DNA of 64,000 nt. It comes from Elymus sibiricus. Its lineage: Eukaryota; Streptophyta; Magnoliopsida; Poales; Poaceae. Made by a program: the position numbers and the translations under genes. Position 1 is the stretch's first letter. Each line of letters starts with the position of its first letter. A model generated the notes under the pieces. It did no database searches and was not told the origin of the DNA. It saw nothing but the letters and a program-made list of their open reading frames with translations. The DNA is taken from NCBI GenBank assembly GCA_039707655.1, contig CM077673.1, positions 269,212,288-269,276,287 of the forward strand, written 5' to 3'. Shown here one piece after another: positions 12,856-22,935 of this stretch.

Positions 12856-13578
12856 CTATGCTCCGACAAGGATGCAGGCCACCATGCGACGCTCCTGGTC
12901 ACCCCCAAGCCCTCCGTCAGATGAGCTGCTACCGCTCTCCCTGAGCGGTTGCGGTCGCGACGGCTGGGCCGCGCAGTCCTGGTGGCGTGCCCCTTGAGGT
13001 GACCTTGGCTGGGCATCCTCCTGAGGCAGACCGTTCTCGCTGCTGCCGCGAGGCTGCTCATGCCTGTCTCGGTTGTTACCGCGGTTCTCCCTCCCACTAC
13101 CGCTGCGGCTACTTTCGTGACCGGCGCCGCGGGCGCTGCGGCCCGGGCGTTGGCCGGCGCGCTCGCTGCGGGACGGTCCGAACGCTCGACAGTCTTCCGT
13201 GGCGTGGGTGAGCACGTTGTGGTGGGTGCAGAACATCCCACCACCCCCCTCGGGTGCACTGCCGCCCGGGCCGGGCGGCGGACCAAAGCCGGCCACCGGG
13301 ACTCGGAGGAGGAGGATGGCGCGTGGCGGGGCCTACTCGGGCCCGTCGGGCCGAGGCCTGGCCAGGTCGTTGTGCGGCGGTGAGGGAGGCCCGCCGCCGC
13401 CGCTCCCTTCTCCCGGCGCCGGGGGCCTAAGCGGGAGATAGGGCGCCAGGGCCCTCCTAGCGACGGCGACAAGCTCAGCGACGTGGTCCGCCCAGGCGTC
13501 GTAGCCCCCATTCGTAGGGCAGTGGCGGAGCAGTTCACTCGCCATGAGCAGTGCGTCCTGCGCGTTCAGGTCCCCCAC
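12856..13578 (-). pseudogene. gag region of E2 with zinc knuckle
   Basis: One minus-strand frame runs 13578 to 12856 with an internal stop at 13333-13335, and continues in frame into the protease. The N-terminal MGDLNAQDALLMASELLRH (from 13578) also occurs in E1 (from 19832, MGDLNVHDSLLMASQMLRH), showing common ancestry. A CTHHNVLTHATEDC segment fits C-x2-H-x4-H-x4-C, a gag zinc knuckle variant. The Arg/Ser/Gly-rich stretch after it is typical of nucleocapsid. A 362-codon ORF in another frame (12450-13538) is a shadow of this region. Confidence 0.7.
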
Positions 13579-13803
13579 GTGAACGCCGACTGAAGATGAT
13601 GTGACAGAAGGGCCGCCTCGCTACGCCGGGGGTCGACAGCGACCCCATTGTTTGTGGGCGGCGCGGCCGGCGGCAGCCGCGGCCGCGACGTGGCAAGGCC
13701 ATGGTGCCCATTCGGCGCTGAGCGCGCTGCGCATGCGCGGCGGGTGTCAACCATCGGTTGGCACGGGCGAAGACAAGACGGAGCTGGAGAGCAACGGCGC
13801 ACA

Positions 13804-13821
13804 ACTACCTGGCGCGCCAAA
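13804..13821 (-). promoter_or_regulatory. Primer binding site of E2
   Basis: The minus strand reads TTTGGCGCGCCAGGTAG directly after the LTR end. The same sequence follows E1's LTR. I do not name the priming tRNA with confidence. Confidence 0.7.
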
Positions 13822-14691
13822 TGTCGGAATTGGGGCTCCGGGGACCCGAAAAGGTTTGAACTCTAGGGTGCACTCGCTCTCTTGCCCTACTCTGCCTCAC
13901 AACCTCACGGCGACTCTCCAGTGGCTCGAGCTAAGGAATACGAGCAAAGGACACACAGTTTACCCAGGTTCGGGCCACCTCGCGGTGTAAGACCCAACTC
14001 CTGCTTGTCTGGTTTGCTTGGGGAAGATGAGTACAATGTGTGTTCTTGCTTGCCCAGGGCTCTATCCCTTCTACGGTGGTTGGTTCCTATTCTTATATTG
14101 GCCTTGGTCCTCTCCCCCCCCCCCCGAAAACACATGGCGGGAAGGGTTGCCACAACAGCCAGTTTGAAGGGGGAAAGGACTGCAACCTATCCTGACAAAA
14201 GGTGGTCTTCGCCTGCCAAAGCCCTTCGTCGTCACGTGCCCATGGGCTCGGGGGTGACATCCGTCCTGCCGAGCCCTCGGTCTTGGTCCTCTTGCACGGT
14301 AAGGGAAACCTTGGGGGATTGCTTTGGGAGCCCACGAGCTGGCGCCGTTTCTCTATCACCGAAGAGGAAAGCCCCTCTGTCCATGCCTGCTGGCACCACT
14401 TCTGGCACCGCTTGGCGCGGCGCGCGTCACCCATGTGCGGGCTCAGGGTTGCGAGGCCCTGCCGGACCAACCCCAGAAGGACCCGCCTCCTGAGGGCGTC
14501 GGGGACAGCCTCACAGAGAGGCCTCGTGAAGTCCTTGATGGTAATGCTGCCTCACACCTTGCGAGGCGTAGGCCCTCGCGAGAACCAGCCCCGTGAAGCT
14601 CATAGGTGGGCCACCCAGTGTTCAAGGCAACCTTCGCGTCCTGGGCCGCAGGCAGACGGGCCTGGGTAACCCCAGTTCCAGAGGCCTGACA
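13822..14691 (-). mobile_element. 5' LTR of E2
   Basis: It begins TGTCGG and ends CTGACA on the plus strand, about 870 bases, adjacent to the PBS. A minus-strand TATAAGAA lies at 14090-14097, and the conserved box GTTTACCCAGGTTCGGGCC at 13958-13976 lies about 125 bases downstream of it in the sense direction. A run of C at 14107-14126 is prone to sequencing error. Confidence 0.75.
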
Positions 14692-14741
14692 GATGCCACT
14701 AAGGCCACCGTATTCTCCTCATGCCCTCACACAATGCGAGA
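14692..14741. other. Short unassigned spacer
   Basis: 50 bases between the end of E2's LTR and the start of LTR D. No feature seen. Confidence 0.5.
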
Positions 14742-14760
14742 TGTCGTGATTCCACTAGTG

Positions 14761-14765
14761 GTTCT
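14761..14765. repeat. Left target-site duplication of E1
   Basis: GTTCT here and GTGCT at 20971-20975 flank E1, a 4/5 match as expected for an aged 5-base duplication. Confidence 0.6.
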
Positions 14766-15619
14766 TGTCGGATTTCGGGCTTCGCAAAACCCTAAGGAAT
14801 TCGAACCCAGTGGCGTGTGCGAAGATTCCCCAAAAGCTTCGTCCCCTCCAAGCCCACAACGCGATTACCCCGCTCGATGGCGAGGAAGAAGATAGCACAC
14901 GAGAGTTTACCCAGGTTCGGGCCGCTGCGAAGCATAAAACCCTACTCCTGCTTTTGGTGGATTGCCTCACGAGGAGGTTAGTGGATGAACAAGTACAGTG
15001 GAGTGTTGCCTTGCGGGTGTGTTTGCGGGGGTAGTTGCTTCGTCCCTTCTACCGGGCTGCCTAGCCTCTATTTATAGCAGCCCGGGTCCTCTTCCCTTAT
15101 CGCAATGGCGGGAAGGGATCCCACAACGGCCAAATTTGAAGGGGGACAGGAGGTACACCCTATCCTGACGAAAGGTGGTCTTCGCCTGCAAAGTGATCGA
15201 CGGTGATGCAGTGGTGGGCTCGGTGATGATGTCCGTCCTGCGGGGCTTGGGGTCTTGGTCTGGTTGCACCGAAGTGGAAACCTTTGGGGGGCGCTTTGGG
15301 AACTCGCGTGCGCCCCTGCCTCCTTTGCACCAAAGGGGAAAATGTCCCCTGTAGCGCACTGGCGCCCGCCTAGCCTGGCTGGCGTCACCCTTGGCCTCCT
15401 GAGGTCGTGCGTTGCATAGAAGTCTCCGCCACTCAGGAGGGGGCCTGGGGAGGCCTATCTCCCCGCGGGTCTTGGCGCTGTTTCCCTCGCGCTCTCGGGG
15501 TCTCGCGAGGGCCTTGTGTCGAGTGAGGCCGCGCCAGGCCGTGCTTGGTCGTTGAGGTGGGCCACGCCTTGGGCCGCAGGCAAGCAAGTCTGGGTACCCT
15601 GGTATCCAGAACGCCGACA
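14766..15619 (-). mobile_element. 3' LTR of E1
   Basis: 854 bases, TGTCGG...CCGACA, paired with 20117-20970. The minus-strand TATAAATA lies at 15069-15076 and the conserved GTTTACCCAGGTTCGGGCC box at 14905-14923. Confidence 0.9.
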
Positions 15620-15634
15620 GTAGCCCCCGGGCCC
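15620..15634 (-). promoter_or_regulatory. Polypurine tract of E1
   Basis: The minus strand reads GGGCCCGGGGGCTAC immediately before the 3' LTR, a purine-rich tract in the expected place. Confidence 0.75.
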
Positions 15635-15987
15635 GAGGCGAGCTCGAGCTAGCGTCGGGGCGAAGCCACGGGGGATGGACCGGAGCGCCATGGGCCCCAA
15701 TCGCCTGCGGGTCCAACTCGACGTGTGGCGCATCACGAGATGTGTGCATCTCGGCTCCCTGAAGACGTCGGGAACCGCCCTGAGTCGAGCTGACGCCTGG
15801 CCTGCGCGCCTCTTCGGCCATCATTGGTGTCCTTTGAATGATCCTGACCCCTTGTGTCCTCCTCCGCCTCGGGCCACGTGGATGTGACTCGACGGGGCAG
15901 GGGAAGCGACGTGAGGTAGGATAGCATGCCGGTCGAGGTGCCTGGCGACTCCACTTCCCACGACGCCCCGCGTGCAGCGGTTGCTCC

Positions 15988-15993
15988 TATAAA
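15988..15993 (+). promoter_or_regulatory. TATA box for the antisense gene of E1
   Basis: TATAAA in the context CTCCTATAAACCC, 104 bases before the ATG at 16092. It lies inside the element about 370 bases from its 3' LTR, on the strand opposite to the element's own transcript. Confidence 0.6.
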
Positions 15994-16091
15994 CCCACCC
16001 CGCTCGGGGGGCCTTGCCATCTTGTCGCGCCCTTTCGCTTCTCTTCCTTCCAAGTTATCCTCCTCGTCTTCCTCCTTTCCTTTGCTCACCC

Positions 16092-16940
16092 ATGGCATCT
16101 GGTGGAAGTGCGGCAGGTGCGGGGAAGCGCTCGGAGTCCCCGGCTCCACCGGCGGCCTCCGGAGGCAGCGGTGGGGGACCTTCAAGGCCAGCCCAAGTCT
16201 GCCAGCGCTGGGCCATCGCCGATGAGTAAGTTCCTTGTCCCCCGCGTCCTTCTCTTATAATCGCGACTGTCGCGCCGGTCTTGATCGTTCCCTCCTCCCA
16301 GGGCGCCCGCGCCCAAGAGGCACAGGTTCGAGGAACTCCAGGAGGAGGCGGATGCGTTGAGGGTCCAGCTCGCGGACGCCGAGGCCGCCCTCCAGACCCA
16401 GGCGGAGCTGGCGTCGCTCCAGACCCAGGTCAAGGGGGCCATCGACACCGTGCAGGCTGCCCAGGACGAGACGGCCCATGCGAAGCTGTTGGAGGCGCAG
16501 CGCGCCAAGCAGTATCGGGACATCGCTCACCGCGTGGTCGGCGCGGTGAGCCGGTTCGTCGGGGAGGCCCCGGCGCTGCCGTGCGTGCACGGCGATGCGG
16601 CGATGGGGGCTACCTCAACTTCTTCGACAAGGTGGTGGAGGCGCTGGAAACTGGCATCTCCCGGGTCGATGAGGACAGTGCGTCCAGCGCACGCGACCTC
16701 CTGGACCTCGCGCTGACACGCGTCTTCTCTAATCTTCGCCGCCTCGTCCTGGAGCTCGACCTCCTCCGCGCCATGGAGCCAGTGCCCGAGGAGCTCCAGA
16801 GGCCCCTCAGGGACGAGACGCGCCCGCACGTGGAGTCCCTGGTGGAGGGGTTCGTCCAGGAGCCCCTTTCCGATGAGGGCGACGACTCCGGCGCTGCGGC
16901 GGGCGACGACCCGGACGGCGACAACGGCTCCTCCGCCTAG
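16092..16940 (+). pseudogene. Spliced antisense gene relic in E1, coiled-coil protein
   Basis: Exon 1 runs from ATG 16092 to 16225 (Ala/Gly/Ser/Pro-rich, 44 codons plus two bases). A 76-base intron with GT (GTAAGT, 16226) and a pyrimidine-rich CCTCCTCCCAG (ends 16301) follows, and exon 2 from 16302 keeps the frame, reading APAPKRHRFEELQEEADALR. A heptad-like coiled coil rich in Ala, Gln and Glu follows to about 16590. A frameshift near 16600 (GATGCGGCGATGGGGG) breaks the frame; the other frame then reads YLNFFDKVVEALETG and continues to an acidic tail and TAG at 16938-16940. It resembles proteins annotated as putative gypsy-type transposon proteins, encoded antisense in Tat-lineage elements; that is a family-level inference. 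Role unknown. Confidence 0.65.
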
Positions 16941-17559
16941 TCCTCCCCTGTTTTCTCTTCCCAGTTCCTGTCATGTCAAGCAACACCTGGCCCCTGGGGG
17001 CGTTAACTTTTGTGGTTTTACCTTCACATTCCTCTTCCTTCTTTGAGCCGTCGATTGTTTGTTTTGCGTGGCGCGACCCCGCGCCTCCCGCGGGGACTTG
17101 TGTTATTGCCGATGCTCCCGGCGTCCCTTGAGAGACCTACGCGGGTATCGCGCTAAGACCGCCAACGACATCCGGTCATGCCCTCGCGGGGCGGGCCCTC
17201 CTGAGGGGGACCGTGATGCCCCCAAGGTCCGGCCCCCAGCCACGTCGCCTAGAGTGGCCGGTTCCTTCCCTCGCGCTGCCCTTCCTTGCTCCTGGAACCA
17301 CAAGAGTCCTGATGGGGTTAGGTAGTGGACCGCAGCGCTTGTATTTTGGCATTAGCGCTCATGCCTCTTGCCCGGCGTTCGGGCTATCACTTGATTGGAA
17401 AGTTATGCCCTTATTCGGTGGGTGTACTTAGCTTATCGGGTCGTGGCGAGCTTGAGTGTCGTGAGGGGCAGGCGGAGCAACCAGGGAGGTCGAGGATCCC
17501 GGCTGGGAGGGCTTCTTCGTTACTTGCGGGGTGGTCAGGGAGCCCTTTCAGCACTCTGC
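16941..17559. mobile_element. E1 interior, downstream of the antisense gene
   Basis: Presumably 3' UTR and non-coding element sequence. No polyadenylation signal is obvious and no further gene is seen. Confidence 0.5.
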
Positions 17560-17930
17560 ATCGACGGGGCCCGATCCCGAGCAGACCTCGACCACCGCTG
17601 GGGCGTCCAGATCACCAGGACGAGACCAACGGGGCAAGGCCTCGGCCACAATTGGGGCATCCGGATCACCAGGACGAGGCCAAGGGGCGCGGAGCTACAC
17701 GATCGGTGAGGTTCCCGAGGCGCATTACCTGGAAACCCCCCCTTGACGCTCAAGTGGCGCTCTGGGTCGACGGGGCCCGATCTCGAGTAGACCTCAACCG
17801 CCATTGGGGCGTCCGGATCACCGGACGAGACCAAACGGGCAAGGCCTCGTCCACAATTGGGGTGTCCGGATCACCAGGACGAGACCAAGGGGCGCGGAGC
17901 TACGCGATCGGTGAGGCTCCTGAGACGTGT
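17560..17930. repeat. Tandem repeat, about 205-base period with sub-repeats
   Basis: ACGGGGCCCGATC..GAG at about 17564 recurs at about 17769 with the following 150 bases. Within each unit a roughly 60-base sub-unit (GGGGCGTCC.GATCACC.GGACGAG) is present twice. It lies in E1's non-coding interior; ORFs across it are repeat-derived. Confidence 0.7.
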
Positions 17931-19433
17931 TGCTCAGGAGTCCCCCTTGACGCTCAAGCGACTTCCTTACCATTCCGCAGGCCGCCGCACTGGGAGGCGC
18001 CTGAGCCTCCCGAAGTTCCGTGATGTCATGCCGGGCCGCGGCCGGAGCCCCCGAGCGGGAGGCGACCGTTTAAGCGATGGGTGCCCCTAAGGCGACATGT
18101 CCTTGTCGACCTGCTCCGAGAGGCCACGGGGAGAGGCCAAAGTGCGCGGGCAGTACCCGGCAAGGTGTCAATCCAAATAGAAATAAGACTTCAAGGCCAG
18201 TAAGAAGAATCGCGAAGAGAGAAAAGTTCCCGCCCCCTTTTCAAATAGAGTCATGAAATCTTCAACTTCATTTCAAAAAAGTGGCAATACGAACACAGAA
18301 AGAAGCAAGCAACAACCGCGTCCGGCACCTAGGCTAGTCTTCGCCTTCGTCTTCCCCCAGCGCGGAGCGTAGGGCATCCACGTTGCGTGGGCATAGCCAT
18401 TGTAGGGCAGTGTTGTCTGCCAGCGCGGAGCATGGGGCTTCCACTTGGGCGTGGGATGGAACCCCTCCGCGTCCTCGGGGGGCTCCGGGCGTATACAGCC
18501 CACTCATTATTACGTGAGAGTGTCACGGCCGAAGATAGCTGGGCAAGCCCCCAGGCGCATGGCCCAGGTGCTCCCAACTCGGTTAAGAGCCATCCCGCGC
18601 ATTACCGCGCGGTTGCGCGCCTCTACAGCCCAAACCGGAGTGCACTGCTCCCCACGTAGCCGCGGGATTGCGCTCCCGCGGCCCAAACATGAGCGTAATG
18701 CACCCAGCGCAGCTGCAGAGGTGTTAGGTCGGTGAAGCTGCCTCGTGAGGCGTCATGGCGCCGGCCGGGCCTCGGCTTGCGGGCCTCATGAGGCCCTCCC
18801 TTCCGGAGGGTCATGATGGCGCTCCCGTTGCCGCAGGTGGCCCGCGCTGCTCGTGTCTTGACGATCCTCCCAGGCGGTCGCTCCCGAGGTCCTAGGCTCG
18901 GCTGTGTACTGCTTGCTCGTGGGGGCGGCGGCTGCGTCGCGCCCCCGCACTTCCCGGGACGCTCCCCCCTCCCCCTTGCTTGCATAAACCTGGCCTGGTG
19001 CTCCCTCCGTGGAAGCCCCCATGCCCCGCTTGGGGAGAGCGCCTGGGGCACCTCCCTATTCCGGGAGGGTGCCGGCATCTGCAGAGGGCGCCTGATCCTC
19101 CGCGCCCTCCACAGGTATGACGTAGCTCAGAACGTAGGGCTCTGTACAGAGGCTTTGGCCCCCTCCTAAGTCGTCACCGCGCGCACCAAGGGAAGTCTCC
19201 CTGGGTGGCGGGATGACACCATCCTGGGCACGCGGGCCACAAACCCTCCTGCGGCGGGCCTCCGCCCGAAGTTACCTGGCTCCGCCGCCGCCGTGGGGTG
19301 GGCCGCGCGCGTCTTGCCGTGAGTTGCCTCCCTGATTTTCCATTGCATCTCCATTACGGCTACCTACCTGGCCAGAAGCCTGAGCCGCCCGCTCCCTGCG
19401 CCGGTTGGCGCGCTCCTGCCGGGACGAGCCAGG
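17931..19433 (-). mobile_element. E1 decayed interior
   Basis: GC-rich with many overlapping ORFs on both strands but no recognisable protease, RT or integrase. Positions 18353-18520 repeat the block seen in E2 at 10803-10980. Confidence 0.55.
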
Positions 19434-19832
19434 CTATCGAATATCCATTTGGGTGTGGGCGTGTGCATCGAGGTGCGCACGGGGTGCCCCAGCACCTCCT
19501 TCGTAGGCACCACCGACGGGACCGGGCGGCGCTCCGAAGCCGGTCACTGGGATCCGGAGAAGGAGAAGCACGGCGTGCGGCAGGCCCTGCCCGGGCTCGC
19601 CCGGGAGCGGGGCAGGCGCGCCGTTCGCAGGTGGGGCGACGGGTACGGCGAGCGAGCCCCCGGCGCCCAGCGCCGGTGGTCGTGAAGGAAAGTGGGGGAC
19701 CCAGGCCCTCCTTGCGACGGCGACCAGCTCGGCGATGTGGTCGGCCCAGGCATCGAAGCCCCCATGCGTAGGGCGGTGGCGAAGCATCTGACTCGCCATC
19801 AGGAGCGAGTCATGCACGTTGAGGTCTCCCAT
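19434..19832 (-). pseudogene. gag remnant of E1
   Basis: A minus-strand ORF of 132 codons starts MGDLNVHDSLLMASQMLRH and continues THGGFDAWADHIAELVAVARRAW, closely parallel to E2's gag start. About 45 residues are clearly shared; the remainder is Pro/Gly/Ala-rich. No zinc knuckle or protease was recognised downstream. It lies 285 bases inside the PBS, as expected for gag. Confidence 0.6.
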
Positions 19833-20098
19833 GTGGGTGCAGCGTGACGCCGGTCCCGTGGGCGCCGCCCGTCCGCCATGCGCCTAGCCGACACGAGCGG
19901 CGTCGGTGGTGGAAACGACGCTGGTGGCCTGGTAACGACCGCCCAGCACCGCACTGCCGTGGTGCGGGTCTTCGGTGGCTGCGGCGTGGTTGGAGGGGGC
20001 GGACCCTCCGAGGTCGAAAGGAGCTTGTCGGGTGTCGGCCATCGACCCGACGGGGTGAAGAAGAAGAAGCGAAGCTGGCTGGAGAGTCCCACACGCCC

Positions 20099-20116
20099 CC
20101 TACCTGGCGCGCCAAA
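20099..20116 (-). promoter_or_regulatory. Primer binding site of E1
   Basis: The minus strand reads TTTGGCGCGCCAGGTAGG directly after the LTR end, matching E2's PBS. Confidence 0.7.
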
Positions 20117-20970
20117 TGTCGGATTTCAGGGTCCGCAAAACCCTAAGGAATTCGAACCCAGGGGCGTGTGCGAAGATTCCCCAACAGCTTCGTCCGCTCC
20201 AAGCCCACAACGCGATTACCCCGCTCGATGGCGAGGAAGAAGATAGCACACGAGAGTTTACCCAGGTTCGGGCCTCTGCGAAGCGTAAAACCCTACTCCT
20301 GCTTTTGTTGGATTGCCTCACGAGGAGGTTAGTGGATGAACAAGTACAGTGGAGTGTTGCCTTGCGGGTGTGTTTGCGGGGGTAGTTGCTTCGTCCCTTC
20401 TACCGGGCTGCCTAGCCTCTATTTATAGCAGCCCGGGTCCTCTTCCCTTATCGCAATGGTGGGAAGGGATCCCACAACGGCCAAATTTGAAGGGGGACAG
20501 GAGGTACACCCTATCCTAACGAAAGGTGGTCTTCACCTGCAAAGTGGTCGACGGTGATGAAGTGGTGGGCTCGGTGATGACGTCCGTCCTGCGGGGCTTG
20601 GGGTCTTGGTCTTGTTGCACCGAAGTGGAAACCTTTGGGGGGCGCTTTGGGAACTCGCGTGTGCCCCTGCCTCCTTTGCACCAAAGGGGAAACTGTCCCC
20701 TCTGGCGCACTGGCGCCCGCCTGGCCTGGCCGGCGTCACCCTTGGCCTCCTGAGGCCGTGCGTTGCATAGAAGTCTCCGCCACTCAGGAGGGGGCCTGGG
20801 GAGGCCTATCTCCCCGCGGGTCTTGGCGCTATTTCCCTCGCGAGCTCGAGGTCTCGCGAGGGCCTTGTGTCAAGTGAGGCCGCGCCGGGCCGTGCTTGGT
20901 CATTGAGGTGGGCCACGCCTTGGGCCGCAGGCAGGCAAGTCTGGGTACCCTGGTATCCAGAACGCCAACA
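20117..20970 (-). mobile_element. 5' LTR of E1
   Basis: 854 bases, pair of 14766-15619. The minus-strand TATA box TATAAATA lies at 20420-20427 and the conserved box GTTTACCCAGGTTCGGGCC at 20256-20274, about 150 bases downstream in the sense direction. Confidence 0.9.
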
Positions 20971-21369
20971 GTGCTCTTGAAGGCGGCAACCGGACCTTTA
21001 CAAACAAGGTTGGGACAATCTCCACAACTTAATTGGAGGTTCCCAACACCACCATGAAGCTTCACCACAATGGAATATGGCTTCGAGGTGACCTCTTCCG
21101 TCTAGGGTGCTCAAACACCCAAGAGTAACAAGATCTGCAAGGGATTAGTGGGGGGAATCAAATTTCTCTTGGTGGAAGTGTAGATCGGGGCCCTCTCAAC
21201 CAAGCCCTAGAGTTTCAGCAAGTTACGTTGGCTAGGGAGAGAGATCGGGCAAAACTGAGCTTGGGGCAACAATGGAGATTTGGAGAGGATAAGAGGTGAT
21301 GTTCTTTGGGGAAGAAGACCCCCTTATATAGTGGGGAGGGAATTTGCCCGTTACCAGCCCACCAGCCGC

Positions 21370-21815
21370 ACATCAGCGGTAGTACCGCTCCGTGGAGCTG
21401 TATTTTCGCCCGCACGGAAGACCTTCCTGCTACCCACACCTGACTCAGTCAGGGAGGCGGTAGTGTCGCCGGGGCTGTACTACCGCTCTCGCCAGCGGTA
21501 CTATCGCTGACACTGTAGGAGGGGCAAATCCAAGCAGTAGTAGGGGGCAGAGATAGTACCGCTTGCTACTACCGCCCCTACTACCACTCTAGTGGCGCGG
21601 GTCATCAGACACCAGACACGAGGGTGTCTGGTCCTCCATGCCTGGTGCCCGAGTCACCCCACCAGTAGTACTAGGGGGGCAACAGTAGTACCGCTTGCTA
21701 CTATGGCCCCTACTACCGTGCTGGCGGCACGGCACCCCAGACATGTTCGGTGCCCCGCGCCGGGTGGCATAACCACCCAGCGGTACTACCGCTCAGGACA
21801 GCGGTACAACCGCTT
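21370..21815. repeat. Cluster of GCGGTA/TACCGC palindromes in LTR D
   Basis: Inverted units such as AGCGGTAGTACCGCT, AGCGGTACTACCGCT and related degenerate copies recur about eight times. It forms a hairpin-rich stretch of LTR D, with no coding meaning. Confidence 0.65.
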
Positions 21816-21971
21816 AGGCAACTTAGAGGCAGCCACAGGCACAGGGCAGAAGCTCCATATTGCCGAGAAAGGACGGGGTGCATATGTGTACGTGTTGATT
21901 CCACCCAACCTTTCCAAATGCGGACCCCCTCTTGATTGTACGGATTTTCCTATGACTCAAGTCCACCAACA

Positions 21972-22901
21972 CTAAATCATCAAAAAATAACCGTCTTCTC
22001 TTTTACCCACTGAAGGGGAAAATAACCGTCCCATGCCACCTGATAATCTCTGAAATCTTAATGCACACGGTTAGTCCGCAAATGCGTTGTCATCAATCAC
22101 CAAAACCACTAGGGTAGAAATATGCCCTTACACATTTTAATGCACGTTGACATATAAAAGAAATCATTATCCACTCCTAGCTATTTAAGCATGGCATGAG
22201 AAACTATAATCTCTAATTGTCATCATAAACATGTTTACTCATGATATACTGAATCAAGATCGAACAAGCTAAACATATTTACAAAAACGGAAAACACGAA
22301 GAGTTCATACCAGCTTTCTTTGCCACGATCACTTCATCAAATATCGTCATTATTGCCTTTCACTTGCACGACCATATGATGTGATAATAATAATAGTGCA
22401 AGAATACCGTGGACTAAGCTGGAATCTGCAGGGCAGTTTTATACAAATGAAAAGACAAGGTAATATTGGCTCTCTGTTAGATCAACAATAAGGCATTTGG
22501 AAGCCACTCAACATTTTCATCATGGTCTTCTCCTTTTATAACTCAACAAAAAGAAAAGAAATTCAAAGAAACACACTAATTTTTTTTGGAGTTTTTGTTT
22601 TCTCAAGAAAGCAAACAAACAAAGGAAAAACAAGAACGAGAAAAATTATTTACACGGGAAAGCTCCCAACATGCAAAGGAAATCTTTTTTTGGGGTTTTC
22701 TTTTTGGTATTGTAGCTAATTAAACGGGAAAGAAAAACCGAAAAGAAGCGAGAAATATTTTTGGATTTTCAAAGTTTTTCAAACACACACGAAGAAGGCG
22801 GAAAAATATGGCTAACATGGATATACAATGAAAGAGGATGAACACCGAAAATTTATATGAAATGTGTGAACATGAATGTAATGTCGGCGAGAAATACGTA
22901 C
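21972..22901 (-). mobile_element. C 3' non-coding internal region
   Basis: AT-rich, with long A/T runs and no ORF over 65 codons. The expected 3' LTR start (GGAGACGTATCA on the plus strand) is not found. The left limit is set only by the end of LTR D. Confidence 0.5.
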
Positions 22902-22917
22902 TCCCCCAAGCTTAGGT
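22902..22917 (-). promoter_or_regulatory. Polypurine-like tract of C
   Basis: The minus strand reads CCTAAGCTTGGGGGAG. Element B has the related AAGCTTGGGGATGC immediately before its 3' LTR. Here it lies just after the ATHILA-like frame and may be an internal tract copy. Confidence 0.5.
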
Positions 22918-22935
22918 GTTTGCCTAGCTTGGTGA

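Larger units (their letters stand above)
9860..14691 (-). mobile_element. Ty3/gypsy element E2, 3'-truncated
   Basis: On the minus strand the order is 5' LTR (14691 to 13822), primer site (13821-13804), gag with a zinc knuckle, retropepsin, an RT scrap, then a non-coding tract and an oppositely oriented B3-like fragment (9860-10143). The left (3') LTR is absent because the element is joined to the broken LTR of element 1 at 9859/9860. It shares a gag N-terminus, PBS type and a repeat block (10803-10980 versus 18353-18520) with E1, so the two belong to one lineage, probably Tat-like gypsy. Confidence 0.75.
14766..20970 (-). mobile_element. Complete non-autonomous gypsy element E1
   Basis: Two 854-base LTRs (14766-15619 and 20117-20970) with roughly 30-35 differences by eye (about 4%) bound a 4.5 kb interior. 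PBS, polypurine tract and minus-strand TATA boxes fix the orientation. The interior has a gag remnant only (no protease or pol recognised) plus a plus-strand spliced gene relic near the 3' LTR. It is inserted in LTR D. Confidence 0.85.
14742..21971 (-). mobile_element. LTR D (solo or partial), interrupted by E1
   Basis: TGTCGTGATTCC at 14742-14765 and 20971-21971 (ending CCAACA) become one LTR of about 1.02 kb once E1 and its target duplication are removed. A minus-strand TATATAAG lies at 21323-21330, so the sense strand is probably minus. No matching partner LTR, PBS or TSD was found, so it may be a solo LTR with altered flanks. It contains a cluster of GCGGTA/TACCGC palindromes. Confidence 0.6.

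Noticed and set aside
12450..13538. 362-codon minus-strand ORF, the longest in the window
   Set aside because: It overlaps the E2 gag-protease in another frame. The composition (Arg/Ser/Pro/Ala) is what GC-rich sequence gives out of frame, and no domain is visible.
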